The position numbers were made by a program, and so were the translations under genes. Below the pieces are notes generated by a model, which saw only the letters and a program-made list of their open reading frames with translations, ran no database searches and had not been told where the DNA came from. A DNA stretch of 64,000 nucleotides from Pseudomonas fulva (GTDB lineage Bacteria; Pseudomonadota; Gammaproteobacteria; Pseudomonadales; Pseudomonadaceae): NCBI RefSeq assembly GCF_023517795.1, contig NZ_CP082928.1, positions 868,001 to 932,000 of the forward strand, in the 5' to 3' direction. Position 1 is the stretch's first letter. Each line of letters starts with the position of its first letter. Positions 36,443 to 45,389 of this stretch are shown in pieces.

Positions 36443-39183
36443 TGAGCAGCCGCGCCAGGCAAACCACCGCCTCGACCTGCTGCTACTGCGGCGTCGGCTG
36501 CGGCGTGCTGATCGACCACGATGGCGAGCGCATCCTCGGCATCAGCGGCGATCCGGCGCACCCGGCCAATTTCGGCAAGCTGTGCAGCAAGGGCGCCTCG
36601 CTGCACCTGACCGGCGACCTCGCCGCCCGCGCGCTGTATCCCGAACTGCGCCTCGGCAAAGGGCTGGGCCGCACCCGCACCGATTGGGACAGCGCCCTGG
36701 ATCACGCCGCTGAGGTATTCGCCGAGACCATTCGCAAACACGGCCCGGACAGCGTGGCGTTCTATATCTCCGGGCAGCTGCTGACCGAGGATTACTACGC
36801 TTTCAACAAGCTGGCCCGTGCCCTGGTCGGCACCAACAATATCGACAGCAATTCACGCCTGTGCATGTCCTCGGCCGTGGTCGGCTACAAGCGCAGCCTG
36901 GGCGCCGACGCCCCGCCCTGCTCCTACGAGGACATCGAGCAGGCCGACACGTTGCTGATCATCGGCAGCAACATGGCCTACGCCCACCCGATCCTGTTTC
37001 GTCGCCTGGAAGCGGCCAAGGCTGGCAACCCGCAGATGAAGGTGATCGTCGTCGACCCACGGCGCACCGACACCTGCGAGCTGGCCGATCTGCACCTGGC
37101 CATCGCCCCTGGCAGCGACGTGGCGCTGCTGCACGGCGTGCTGCACCTGCTGCTGGAACAGGGGCGGATCGACCACGCCTTTATCGAAGCTCACACGGAA
37201 GGTTTCGACGCCCTGCCAAGCCTGGCTGCCGACTACACGCCGGCACGGGTTGCCGGGCTGTGCGCGATCAGCGAGGCGGATCTGCGCCGCTGCGCGGAGT
37301 GGATCGGCCGCTCGCCACGCTTTCTGTCGCTGTGGTGCATGGGCGTCAACCAGTCCACCGCCGGCACCGCCAAGAACGCCGCGATCATCAACCTGCACCT
37401 GGCCACCGGGCAGATCGGCCAGCCAGGCAGCGGGCCGTTTTCCCTTACCGGCCAGCCCAATGCCATGGGCGGCCGGGAAACCGGCAGCCTGTCCAACCTG
37501 CTGCCTGGCCACCGCGAAGTCGCCAACCCCGAACACCGCGCCGAAATCGCTGCTTACTGGGGCGTCGACAGGCTGCCGGAAACGCCAGGGCTCAGCGCCA
37601 TCGAGCTGTTCGAGGCCGTCGGCAGCGGCAGGATCAAGGCACTGTGGATCGCCTGCACCAACCCGGCCCAGTCGATGCCCGATCAGCAGCGAATTCATCA
37701 GGCCCTGCGCGACTGCCCGTTCGTGGTGGTGCAGGAAGCATTTTCCACCACCGAGACCTGCCGCTTCGCCGACCTGCTGCTGCCCGCTGCCAGCTGGGGC
37801 GAGAAGGAAGGCACGGTGACCAACTCCGAGCGCCGCGTCAGCCGGGTGCGCCGTGCGGTGCCGGCACCAGGCGAGGCGCGGGCGGACTGGTCGATCACCT
37901 GCGACTTCGCCCGCCGCCTGGAAGCCAGGCTGCCGGGCACGCCGGCCGGCCTTTTCGCCTTCAGCAACCCCGAGCAACTGTTCGAGGAATACAAGGTACT
38001 GACCCGTCGGCGTGACCTGGACCTGAGCGGGCTCGGCTACGGCCTGCTGGAAGCCCGTGGCCCCCAGCAGTGGCCATTTCCCGAAGGCGCAGAACGAGGT
38101 ACGCCGCGCCTCTACGGCGATGGCCAGTTTCCGAGCGTCAACGGTCGCGCACGCTTTATCGCCGAGGCCTATCAGTCACCCAAGGAGCAGCGCGACGAGC
38201 GCTATCCACTGACGCTGAACACCGGCCGCCTGCGTGATCAGTGGCACGGCATGAGCCGCACCGGCACCGCGGCGCGGCTGTTCGCCCATGTCGAGGAACC
38301 GCTGCTCGGCCTGCATCCCCAGGACCTGGCGCAGCGGCAGCTGGAGGACGGCAGGCTGGTCGAGGTGCGCAGCCGCCGCGGCGCGCTGGTGCTGCGTGTG
38401 CAGGCCGACGCCAGCCTGCAACCGGGCCAGGCGTTCCTGCCCATGCACTGGGGCGACCGCTTTCTCAAGGGTCTGGGCGTCAACGCCCTGACCTTACCGG
38501 CATTCGATCCGCTGTCGAAGCAGCCTGAGCTCAAGCACGCCGGCATCGAGGTGCAGGCCATCGACCTGCCCTGGACCTTCCAGGCGCTGGTCGAAGGCGA
38601 CGTGCAGCAGCGCCTGCAGGCCTTGCGCCCGCTGTGCGACGGCTTCGCCCATGCCAGCTTCGCCCTGGTCGGCCGTGAAACCTCGGCACTGGTGATGCGT
38701 GCCGCCCATCATCACGCCCCGGCTGCCGCCTTGCTCGACCAGCTGCACCAGCACCTGGGCCTGAACGATGGCCCGGTGATGCGCTACGACGACCCGCGCG
38801 ATGAACTGGGCTGCATGCCCATCCACAAACGCGTGCGTATCGAGGACAGCCGCCTGACCGGTTTTGCCCTGAGTGGCGAAAGCAGAGCACATAACTGGCT
38901 GCGTGAACTCTGGCAGAACCAGACCTCGCTGGACGACGACACCGGCCGCGCCCTGCGGCGTTGGCTTCTGGCCCCGCTGGAAACCCCGCCTGGGCGGACG
39001 ACGATACGTACTGGCAAAACCTTGTGCACCTGTATGAACGTCAGTGAAACCGCCGTGCGCGAGGGCATCGAACGCGGCTGTGACCTCGCCGCACTGAAAC
39101 GGAATCTCGGCTGCGGCACCGGGTGCGGCTCCTGCGTCCCGGAAATCAAGCGCCTGCTGGCGCTACAGACGATCGAAGCCTAG
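36442..39183 (+). CDS. nasA: Assimilatory nitrate reductase, catalytic molybdenum subunit
   Basis: 913 aa, cytoplasmic (no Tat signal). The N-terminal 4Fe-4S cysteines are CCYCGVGCGV...LCSKG. Mo-bis-MGD domains follow (NSRLCMSSAV; GSNMAYAHPILFRRLEAAK; GQPNAMGGRETGSLSNLLPGHR; NTGRLRDQWHGMSRTG). The C-terminus adds a BFD-like [2Fe-2S] domain (CTCMNVSETAVREGIERG and LGCGTGCGSCVPEIKRLL), as in Klebsiella NasA. It reduces nitrate to nitrite for nitrogen assimilation, with electrons from the preceding flavoprotein. The first gene of the cell's nitrite reductase is not here. Confidence 0.95.
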   Translation: MSSRARQTTASTCCYCGVGCGVLIDHDGERILGISGDPAHPANFGKLCSKGASLHLTGDLAARALYPELRLGKGLGRTRTDWDSALDHAAEVFAETIRKHGPDSVAFYISGQLLTEDYYAFNKLARALVGTNNIDSNSRLCMSSAVVGYKRSLGADAPPCSYEDIEQADTLLIIGSNMAYAHPILFRRLEAAKAGNPQMKVIVVDPRRTDTCELADLHLAIAPGSDVALLHGVLHLLLEQGRIDHAFIEAHTEGFDALPSLAADYTPARVAGLCAISEADLRRCAEWIGRSPRFLSLWCMGVNQSTAGTAKNAAIINLHLATGQIGQPGSGPFSLTGQPNAMGGRETGSLSNLLPGHREVANPEHRAEIAAYWGVDRLPETPGLSAIELFEAVGSGRIKALWIACTNPAQSMPDQQRIHQALRDCPFVVVQEAFSTTETCRFADLLLPAASWGEKEGTVTNSERRVSRVRRAVPAPGEARADWSITCDFARRLEARLPGTPAGLFAFSNPEQLFEEYKVLTRRRDLDLSGLGYGLLEARGPQQWPFPEGAERGTPRLYGDGQFPSVNGRARFIAEAYQSPKEQRDERYPLTLNTGRLRDQWHGMSRTGTAARLFAHVEEPLLGLHPQDLAQRQLEDGRLVEVRSRRGALVLRVQADASLQPGQAFLPMHWGDRFLKGLGVNALTLPAFDPLSKQPELKHAGIEVQAIDLPWTFQALVEGDVQQRLQALRPLCDGFAHASFALVGRETSALVMRAAHHHAPAAALLDQLHQHLGLNDGPVMRYDDPRDELGCMPIHKRVRIEDSRLTGFALSGESRAHNWLRELWQNQTSLDDDTGRALRRWLLAPLETPPGRTTIRTGKTLCTCMNVSETAVREGIERGCDLAALKRNLGCGTGCGSCVPEIKRLLALQTIEA

Positions 39184-39220
39184 CGAAGACTGGGTTGAAC
39201 CTAGACAGAGGAATCCCGTG

Positions 39221-39967
39221 ATGAACCCAAGCGTATGGCTGATCGGCGCCGGCCCCGGCGACCCGGAATTGCTCACTCTCAAGGCAGTGCGCGCCCTCGG
39301 CCTGGCCGACGTGGTGCTGATCGACGATCTGGTCAACCCCCAGGTGCTGGAGCACTGCCCCGGCGCCCGGGTGATTCGCGTCGGCAAGCGCGGCGGCTGT
39401 CGCTCCACGCCCCAGGCGTTCATCCACCGCCTGATGTTGCGCTACGCCCGCCAGGGCAAGGTGGTGGCGCGCCTCAAGGGCGGCGACCCGTGCATCTTCG
39501 GCCGTGGCGGCGAAGAAGCCGACTGGCTGGCGGGGCGCGGCGTGCGTTGCGAGATCGTCAACGGCATCACCGCCGGCCTGGCTGCAGCGACACGCTGCGG
39601 TATCTCCCTGACCCTGCGCGGCGTGGCGCGCGGGGTGACGCTGGTCACCGCGCACACCCAGGACGGCACCTCGCCGAACTGGCAGGCCCTGGCCCACGCC
39701 GGCACCACGCTGGTGGTGTACATGGGCATCGCCACCCTGGCCGACACCCGCCAGCATCTGCTGGACGCCGGCATGCCCGCCGACACCGCGGTGGCGATGA
39801 TCGAGAACGCCTCGCTGCCCGAGCAGCGTGAATGCCGCAGCACGTTGCAGGCGATGGCCGACGACGCCCAGGCCATTCAGTTGAAAAGCCCGGCCATCCT
39901 GGTGATCGGCGAGGTGGTTGGCGCCGCCATGCTGGCCGCCGAGCAATTGCACCTGCACAGCGCCTGA
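39221..39967 (+). CDS. cobA: Uroporphyrinogen-III C-methyltransferase (SUMT)
   Basis: 248 aa. SAM-dependent methylation at C2 and C7 to precorrin-2, the first committed step to siroheme (nitrite/sulfite reductase) and cobalamin. Motifs: VWLIGAGPGDPELLTLKAVRAL (GxGxGDxxLLT), VRLKGGDPCIFGRGGEEADWL and VTAHTQDG, all conserved. GTG at 39218 and ATG at 39221 are adjacent; ATG is preferred given the AGAGGA spacing. It is the third gene of the nas operon, 37 bp after nasA, which ties siroheme supply to nitrate use. Confidence 0.95.
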   Translation: MNPSVWLIGAGPGDPELLTLKAVRALGLADVVLIDDLVNPQVLEHCPGARVIRVGKRGGCRSTPQAFIHRLMLRYARQGKVVARLKGGDPCIFGRGGEEADWLAGRGVRCEIVNGITAGLAAATRCGISLTLRGVARGVTLVTAHTQDGTSPNWQALAHAGTTLVVYMGIATLADTRQHLLDAGMPADTAVAMIENASLPEQRECRSTLQAMADDAQAIQLKSPAILVIGEVVGAAMLAAEQLHLHSA

Positions 39968-40041
39968 AGCAGGTGGCCCAGCAGAACTGGACTGCTATTT
40001 GCACCGTTCTGGTTCAACACTGCGACCGACAAGACCCTGCC

Positions 40042-41349
40042 ATGCCCGATCACAAGATGCCCGCCACCCTGCGTTTCATGCTCGCCGCCCGCCGTTGCGA
40101 GCTGCAGGGCCTGGAAAGCCTGTCCGTCACCTGCGAGCTGGTTACCCGGATCAGCCAGCTGGTACACCAGCTGCAGAAGGAACGGGGCTACTCGAACGTC
40201 TATCTGGGCAACCAGACGGACCACTATCTGCACCAACTTGATGCCCACAGCGCAGACTGCGCCGTCGTAGAGCGCGAGGTGCATGGTTTTTTTCTGTCCA
40301 TGGACACCGCCCAGGCCAACGCCGCCGACCGGGCGCGCCTGTTCAACCGCATCGCCTACGTGCTGCATGGCTTCGACGAACTGCCTGGGCTGCGCCGGCG
40401 CATCCGTGAACGGCAATTGTCGCCACGCCAGGCGACCCAGGCCTTTACCCGCCTCATCGGCGGGCTTCTGGCGGTGGTCTTCGAAGCGGCCGATACCGCC
40501 GCCGACCCCGGCCTCACCCGGCTGCTGGTAGCGCTGTTCAACTTCATGCAGGGCAAGGAGCTCGCCGGCCAGGAACGTGCAGTCGGCGTGGAAGGTTTTT
40601 CCCGTGGGCACTTCGATGACGAACTGCAGGCCCGCCTGCTGCATCTGCAGGAAGGCCAGGAGCGCTGCTTCGACATCTTCGGCGAGTTCGCCGATGCCGA
40701 GGCCAGTGCCCTGTGGCAGGGTATTCTCGGCACCGACACCGTGGCCCAGGTGATCAGCCTGCGCGGGGTCGCCAGGCGCACCTCCGCCGCGGCCCAGGTG
40801 GACCCGGGCTTGTGCGAGCTATGGTTCGAGCTCAACACCAGGCGCATCGACGCCATGAAACAGGTGGAAAGCCACCTGACCCAGTGCCTGCTCGAACGCT
40901 GCCGGCGCAGCATCGCCGAAGCCCATGCCGACCTGGACAACCACCGCGCCCTGCTCGGCCGTGTGGCGCAGATGGATGCTGCCAGCGACCAGGCGCTGTT
41001 GTTCAGCGTGCACAGCAGCACCCTCGACACCCCACCCCAGGGTGCCGTGGGCAGCCACCTGGCCCGCTCGGTGCTGGATCTTCTCCACGAGCAGAACCAG
41101 CGCCTGCAAAAGGTCAGCGACGAACTGCAGGAAACCCGCGAAACCCTCAACGAGCGCAAGCTGATCGAGCGGGCCAAGAAGCTGCTGATGAACGACTACG
41201 GCCTGAGCGAAGAGGACGCCTACGCGCGTCTGCGCCAATCGGCCATGGAGCGCAGCATGCGCCTGGTCGACGTGGCCCAGAGCCTGCTCACCTTTGCCGC
41301 GCGCAAGGCGCAGCCAACTCCGCGAGGCGACAAGGGCAAGCGCGGCTGA
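40042..41349 (+). CDS. nasR: Nitrate-sensing antitermination regulator NasR (NIT-ANTAR)
   Basis: 435 aa. The N-terminal NIT domain covers roughly residues 25-300 and contains LVHQLQKERGYSNVYLG, with the Arg expected to help hold nitrate or nitrite. The C-terminal ANTAR RNA-binding domain is at about 365-425 (ERKLIERAKKLLMNDYGLSEEDAYARLRQSAMERSMRLVDVAQSLL), joined by a helical linker (LARSVLDLLHEQNQRLQKVSDELQETRETL). Klebsiella NasR binds nitrate and then the nasF leader RNA to prevent termination. Here it lies between two operons with matching leaders. It is 74 bp after cobA on the same strand, so it may be expressed both with the operon and on its own. Confidence 0.94.
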   Translation: MPDHKMPATLRFMLAARRCELQGLESLSVTCELVTRISQLVHQLQKERGYSNVYLGNQTDHYLHQLDAHSADCAVVEREVHGFFLSMDTAQANAADRARLFNRIAYVLHGFDELPGLRRRIRERQLSPRQATQAFTRLIGGLLAVVFEAADTAADPGLTRLLVALFNFMQGKELAGQERAVGVEGFSRGHFDDELQARLLHLQEGQERCFDIFGEFADAEASALWQGILGTDTVAQVISLRGVARRTSAAAQVDPGLCELWFELNTRRIDAMKQVESHLTQCLLERCRRSIAEAHADLDNHRALLGRVAQMDAASDQALLFSVHSSTLDTPPQGAVGSHLARSVLDLLHEQNQRLQKVSDELQETRETLNERKLIERAKKLLMNDYGLSEEDAYARLRQSAMERSMRLVDVAQSLLTFAARKAQPTPRGDKGKRG

Positions 41350-41446
41350 GCGAGCTGCGGCTCTATGACTGAGCGTCGCCTCCCCCCCCACCCCAAGAAT
41401 GCCATTCGCAATGGCTTAAACGTGGCGGGAGCGGCCGGTCGTTCCC

Positions 41447-41522
41447 GTAGGGTGGACAACGCTCTTTTTGTCCACCATTGCGATTGCAGAGCGGTGGATG
41501 GGTGAAGCGTCATCCACCCTAC
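41447..41522. repeat. Long intergenic palindromic repeat
   Basis: GTAGGGTGGA at 41447-41456 and TCCACCCTAC at 41513-41522 form a perfect 10-bp outer stem, with inner GTCCACC/GGTGGAT arms. The composition is that of an extragenic palindromic element in several pseudomonads (from memory). It sits in the nasR-nasF gap, next to a separate REP unit. Confidence 0.65.
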
Positions 41523-41534
41523 GCCTGATCCCTT

Positions 41535-41558
41535 GTGGGAGCGGGCCATGCCCGCGAA
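41535..41558. repeat. REP element
   Basis: GTGGGAGCGGGCCATGCCCG, then CGAA: a classic Pseudomonas REP with GCGGGC/GCCCGC stem, 13 bp from the larger palindrome. Confidence 0.85.
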
Positions 41559-41559
41559 A

Positions 41560-41850
41560 AATCACGGGTATCACCGCCCGTTCTCACGGATAGGGTAACG
41601 GCCGCTTTTGCCTTATTTCCCTAGATCCATCTGACTACCAGCGCCCATTCCCGAACCTCCATGCACCTGCGCCGCGCACCAAAGACGTATCGCGCCCCGC
41701 TGCTGTGCGATAGCGACGGTGGCCCGCGCACTGCGCGGATCGCCGTGACGTATCGAGCGCGGTCCGAAAAGCCTTCCCGCTCAACCAGTTAACGCCTCGA
41801 TAAGGGGGCTCCACCATCGACGGCCCCGCAGTCGAATCAGGCGCCGAAAT
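41560..41850. other. Non-coding upstream region of the nitrate transporter operon
   Basis: No gene seen. It probably holds activator sites for the sigma-54 promoter downstream. GCGCACCAA at 41674-41682 repeats the NtrC-half-site-like string found upstream of the nas promoter (34936-34944). I did not find a full NtrC palindrome. Confidence 0.4.
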
Positions 41851-41853
41851 GGC

Positions 41854-41869
41854 TGGCATGCAACCTGCT
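41854..41869 (+). promoter_or_regulatory. Sigma-54 promoter of the nitrate transporter operon
   Basis: TGGCATGCAACCTGCT fits TGGCAY-R-N4-TTGCW with the GG and GC at correct -24/-12 spacing; the single deviation (C for T before TGC) is the same as in the nas promoter at 35017. The start is predicted near 41880, giving a leader of about 122 nt. Confidence 0.87.
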
Positions 41870-41879
41870 ACGTCTCCTG

Positions 41880-41979
41880 GCAAGGAGGCAGGCCCTGCCC
41901 CTCCACAATCCGAACTCTGGACAACGGCGTCCACACTCGATGCAGCCCAGCGCTGCCTGAGCGTGACGCCGTTTTTTTT
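41880..41979 (+). promoter_or_regulatory. Transcribed leader with attenuator before nasF (NasR target)
   Basis: The 5' end of the predicted RNA folds as GGCAG-GCC-CTGCC with an outer GGA/TCC (41884-41904). A strong intrinsic terminator follows: CGGCGTC..GACGCCG, CACACTC..GAGCGTG (one mismatch) and GCAGC..GCTGC stems (41925-41971) and eight T's (41972-41979). It ends 22 bp before the ATG. Length and layout match the Klebsiella nasF leader (about 119 nt as I recall). A hexaloop with A1/G4 was not obvious here, unlike in the nas leader. Confidence 0.78.
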
Positions 41980-42001
41980 GCGTGCCTTTGGGGAGAACGA
42001 G

Positions 42002-43333
42002 ATGGACGACACGCCACGCGAACAGCAGAACGCCGAAGAAAGAACCGGCCTGCCACGCCGCACCTTCCTCAAGCAGTCCATGGGGCTGCTCGGCGGCGGT
42101 GCCTTGATGAGCCTGCTGCCGGCAGGTCTGAGCAGTGCGGTCTGGGCTGCCGGCACGGATGGCCTGGAAACCACCAAGGCCAAACTCGGCTTTATCGCCC
42201 TCACCGATGCTGCGCCACTGTTCGTCGCCGAAGAGCTGGGGTTGTTCGCCAAGCACGGCATGACCGGGGTGGAAGTGCTCAAGCAATCCTCCTGGGGCAC
42301 CACCCGCGACAACCTGGTGCTCGGCGCTGGCAGTGGCGGCATCGACGGTGCCCATATCCTCACGCCGATGCCCTACCTGATGGCCGCCGGCAAGATCACC
42401 ACCAACAACACGCCGCTGCCGATGGTCCTGCTGGCGCGCCTGAACCTCAACGGCCAGGGCATCTCCATCAGCAAGGAATACGCGGACCTCAAGCTCGGCA
42501 CCGACGCCAGCGCCTTCAAGCAGGCGGTCGCGACCAAGCAGGCCAAGGGCCAGAAGATCGCCGCGGCCATGACCTTCCCCGGCGGCACCCATGACCTGTG
42601 GCTGCGCTACTGGATGGCCGCCGGCGGCATCGAGCCCAACACGGATCTGCCGACGGTGGTCATCCCGCCGCCGCAGATGGTCGCCAACATGAAGGTCGGC
42701 AGCATGGATGCCTTCTGCGTCGGCGAGCCATGGAACGCCCAGCTGATCAACCAGGACATCGGCTACAGTGCGGTGACCACCGGCGAGCTGTGGGCCAACC
42801 ACCCGGAAAAGGCGCTGTCGCTGCGCGCCGACTACGTGAACGCCAACCCCAACGCGACCCGCGCCCTGCTCAAGGCGGTGATGGAAGCGCAGATGTTCTG
42901 CGAGGCCGCGGCGAACAAGGAAAAGGTCGCGGAGATCTGCGCCAAGCGCCGCTGGATCGGCGCCCCGGCCAAGGACCTGCTGGCGCGCCTGCAGGGCAAC
43001 ATCGACTACGGCAACGGCCGTGTGGTGGAAAACAGCCCGCACCTGATGCGCTTCTGGAGCGAGTTCGCCTCCTATCCGTTTCAGAGCCACGACCTGTGGT
43101 TCCTCACCGAAAACAAGCGCTGGGGCTACCTGCCCAAGGATTTCGACAGCCAGGCACTGATCGACCAGGTCAACCGCGAGGACATCTGGCGCCAGGCGGC
43201 GGCCGAACTCGGCGTGCCCGCCGAACAGATTCCCCAGGGTAAATCCCGCGGCGTCGAAACCTTTTTCGACGGCAAGACCTTCGACCCGCAAAACCCGCAA
43301 GCCTATCTCGATAGCCTGACTCTCAAGGTCTAA
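42002..43333 (+). CDS. nasF: Nitrate ABC transporter, substrate-binding protein
   Basis: 443 aa, NrtA/CmpA family, periplasmic. A Tat-type signal (RRTFLKQSMGLLGGGALMSLLPAGLSSAVWA, RRTFLK motif) suggests export in folded form. The mature part begins KLGFIALTDAAPLFVAEELGLFAKHGM, with TPMPYLMAAG, AMTFPGGTHDLWLRYWMAAGGI, VIPPPQMVANMKVGSMDAFCVGEPWNAQLI and LWANHPEKALS, all nitrate-binding-family hallmarks. The start at 42002 has GGGGAG upstream and follows the attenuator; the frame's upstream extension is leader sequence. Confidence 0.94.
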   Translation: MDDTPREQQNAEERTGLPRRTFLKQSMGLLGGGALMSLLPAGLSSAVWAAGTDGLETTKAKLGFIALTDAAPLFVAEELGLFAKHGMTGVEVLKQSSWGTTRDNLVLGAGSGGIDGAHILTPMPYLMAAGKITTNNTPLPMVLLARLNLNGQGISISKEYADLKLGTDASAFKQAVATKQAKGQKIAAAMTFPGGTHDLWLRYWMAAGGIEPNTDLPTVVIPPPQMVANMKVGSMDAFCVGEPWNAQLINQDIGYSAVTTGELWANHPEKALSLRADYVNANPNATRALLKAVMEAQMFCEAAANKEKVAEICAKRRWIGAPAKDLLARLQGNIDYGNGRVVENSPHLMRFWSEFASYPFQSHDLWFLTENKRWGYLPKDFDSQALIDQVNREDIWRQAAAELGVPAEQIPQGKSRGVETFFDGKTFDPQNPQAYLDSLTLKV

Positions 43334-43346
43334 CCGGAGAAACGCC

Positions 43347-44192
43347 ATGAATGCGCCCGTCAAATCGCTGGCCCTGCCGGCTGGCGTCATCGCCCCCAGC
43401 TGGCTGAAACGCCTGTCGACCACCCTGATGCAGTCGGTGCTGCCGCCGCTGGTGATCACCGCCGCGCTGATGCTCGTCTGGCAACTGCTGTGCAGCGGCG
43501 CCAATGCCGCGCTGCCGCCGCCCAGCCAGGTCATCGAGGACACCTGGGAACTGATCGTCAATCCGTTCTACGACAACGGCGGCACCGACGTCGGCATGGC
43601 CTGGCAGCTGCTCGCCAGCCTCGAGCGCGTGGCCTATGGCTATGCCCTGGCGGTGGTGGTCGGCGTCGCCCTCGGCGTGCTGGTCGGCCAGTCGACCTGG
43701 GCGATGCGCGGCCTCGACCCGCTGTTCCAGATCCTGCGTACCGTGCCGCCGCTGGCCTGGCTGCCGCTGTCGCTGGCCGGTTTCAAGGACAGCCACCCCT
43801 CGGCACTGTTCGTGATCTTCATCACCGCCATCTGGCCGATCATCATCAATACCTCGGTGGGCATCCGCAACATTCCCGAGGACTACCGCAACGTCGCCAA
43901 GGTGCTGCGCCTCAATGGCGTGGAATACTTCCAGAAGATCATGCTGCCGGCCGCCGCACCGTACATCTTCTCCGGGCTGCGTATCGGCGTGGGCCTGTCG
44001 TGGCTGGCGATCATCGCCGCCGAGATGCTGATCGGCGGCGTGGGCATCGGCTTCTTCATCTGGGATGCGTGGAACGCCTCGCGCATCAGCGACATCATTC
44101 TCGCCCTGATCTACGTCGGCGTGGTCGGCTTCGTGCTCGACCGTCTGGTGCTGTTCGTCGGCAATCGCATCACCCGCGGCACATCGGCCTGA
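43347..44192 (+). CDS. nasE: Nitrate ABC transporter, permease
   Basis: 281 aa, about six membrane helices, NrtB family. The EAA loop is recognisable in NVAKVLRLNGVEYFQKIMLPAAAPYIFSGLRIGVGLSWLAIIAAEML, and PLFQILRTVPPLAWLPLSLAGF is the usual SsuC/NrtB segment. Partner of the binding protein and ATPase on either side; GGAG precedes the ATG, 13 bp after nasF. Confidence 0.95.
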   Translation: MNAPVKSLALPAGVIAPSWLKRLSTTLMQSVLPPLVITAALMLVWQLLCSGANAALPPPSQVIEDTWELIVNPFYDNGGTDVGMAWQLLASLERVAYGYALAVVVGVALGVLVGQSTWAMRGLDPLFQILRTVPPLAWLPLSLAGFKDSHPSALFVIFITAIWPIIINTSVGIRNIPEDYRNVAKVLRLNGVEYFQKIMLPAAAPYIFSGLRIGVGLSWLAIIAAEMLIGGVGIGFFIWDAWNASRISDIILALIYVGVVGFVLDRLVLFVGNRITRGTSA

Positions 44193-44202
44193 GGAGACAG
44201 AC

Positions 44203-45048
44203 ATGAGCAAGCACTACCTGAGCATCGAGCATGTGGAAAAGTACTTCGAGCGTGACGGTGTCACGTCCCACGTCCTGAACCAGATCAACCTCAACGTCGA
44301 GCGCGGCGAGTACATCTCCATCATCGGCCATTCCGGCTGCGGCAAGTCGACGGTGCTCAACATCGTCGCCGGCCTCACCGACTCGACCAGCGGTGCGGTG
44401 ATTCTCGACGGACGCGAGGTACGTGGTCCCGGCCCGGATCGCAGCCTGGTGTTCCAGAACCACTCGCTGCTGCCCTGGCTGACCGTGCAGGAAAACGTCG
44501 CCCTGGCGGTGGACAAGGTATTCAAGCACAAGAAGAGCAAGGCCGAGCGCCGCGACTGGACGCTGCATCATCTGGAACTGGTAAGCATGGGCCACGCCCT
44601 GCACAAGCGCCCCAACGAGATTTCCGGCGGCATGAAGCAGCGCGTCGGCATCGCCCGCGCCCTGGCGATGGAACCCAAGGTGCTGCTGCTCGACGAGCCG
44701 TTCGGCGCACTCGATGCCCTGACCCGCGCCCACCTGCAGGATGAGGTCATGCGCATCCAGAGCGAGCTGCACAACACGGTGATGATGATCACCCACGATG
44801 TCGACGAAGCCGTATTGCTCTCCGACCGCATCGTGATGATGACCAACGGCCCATCGGCGACCATCGGCGAGATCCTCAGCATCGACCTGCCGCGCCCGCG
44901 CGACCGCATCGCCCTGGCGGACGATCCGCGCTACAACGCCTATCGCCACGCGGTGCTGAGCTTCCTGCATGAAAAACAGCGCAAGGTCGAGCCCCTGCAA
45001 CGACGTAGCACCAGTGCGCCTGCCGACCAGCAGCGCGCCCGGGCGTAG
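44203..45048 (+). CDS. nasD: Nitrate ABC transporter, ATP-binding protein
   Basis: 281 aa. Walker A GHSGCGKST, Q-loop VFQNHSLLPWLTV, signature ISGGMKQRVGIARALAM, Walker B VLLLDEPFGALDA and H-loop ITHDVDEAV. It is the NrtD/CmpD type, with a single ATPase domain and no fused binding domain. It powers nitrate import with the two preceding gene products. It ends 9 bp before a convergent small gene, with no terminator in between. Confidence 0.95.
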   Translation: MSKHYLSIEHVEKYFERDGVTSHVLNQINLNVERGEYISIIGHSGCGKSTVLNIVAGLTDSTSGAVILDGREVRGPGPDRSLVFQNHSLLPWLTVQENVALAVDKVFKHKKSKAERRDWTLHHLELVSMGHALHKRPNEISGGMKQRVGIARALAMEPKVLLLDEPFGALDALTRAHLQDEVMRIQSELHNTVMMITHDVDEAVLLSDRIVMMTNGPSATIGEILSIDLPRPRDRIALADDPRYNAYRHAVLSFLHEKQRKVEPLQRRSTSAPADQQRARA

Positions 45049-45057
45049 GGAGGCCGG

Positions 45058-45285
45058 TCAGTCCTTGGCGATGCCGGTGATGGTGATGCCGTAGCGCTCC
45101 TCGAGGCGCACCGCTGGCGTCTGCTCCTCGTGGGGCTGCTCCTTGGGCTCGAGGGGTTCGAGATTCTCCTGCGCCCATTCGAGCACCCAGGTGACCGCCT
45201 GCTCCAGGCTGGGCTTGTCTTTCGATTTCACCTTGAGGACTTCGGCAGCCTCATCTCGGCTATAGGTGATGATCCATCGGCTCAT
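45058..45285 (-). CDS. Small conserved hypothetical protein
   Basis: 75 aa, acidic: MSRWIITYSRDEAAEVLKVKSK, then SLEQAVTWVLEWAQENLEPLEPKEQPHEEQTPAVRLEERYGITITGIAKD. Predicted alpha/beta with a charged middle; no recognised domain. GGGAG precedes the ATG at 45285. It is convergent with the nitrate transporter operon and 9 bp from it. Function unknown. Confidence 0.65.
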   Translation of the reverse strand: MSRWIITYSRDEAAEVLKVKSKDKPSLEQAVTWVLEWAQENLEPLEPKEQPHEEQTPAVRLEERYGITITGIAKD

Positions 45286-45389
45286 GGCGAGTCTCCCGCA
45301 GGCAACAACGTGGCGACACGCCAAGCCGGCGTGCCCTGATACTCATGTAGACCTGCCGCCTTCGAACAGTTCGCCCTATAAATCTCGGG

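Noticed and set aside
41864..41892. Hairpin CCTGC...CTCCTGGCAAGGAG...GCAGG just before nasF, first read as the NasR hairpin.
   Set aside because: Its left half is the -12 region of the sigma-54 promoter and would not be transcribed.
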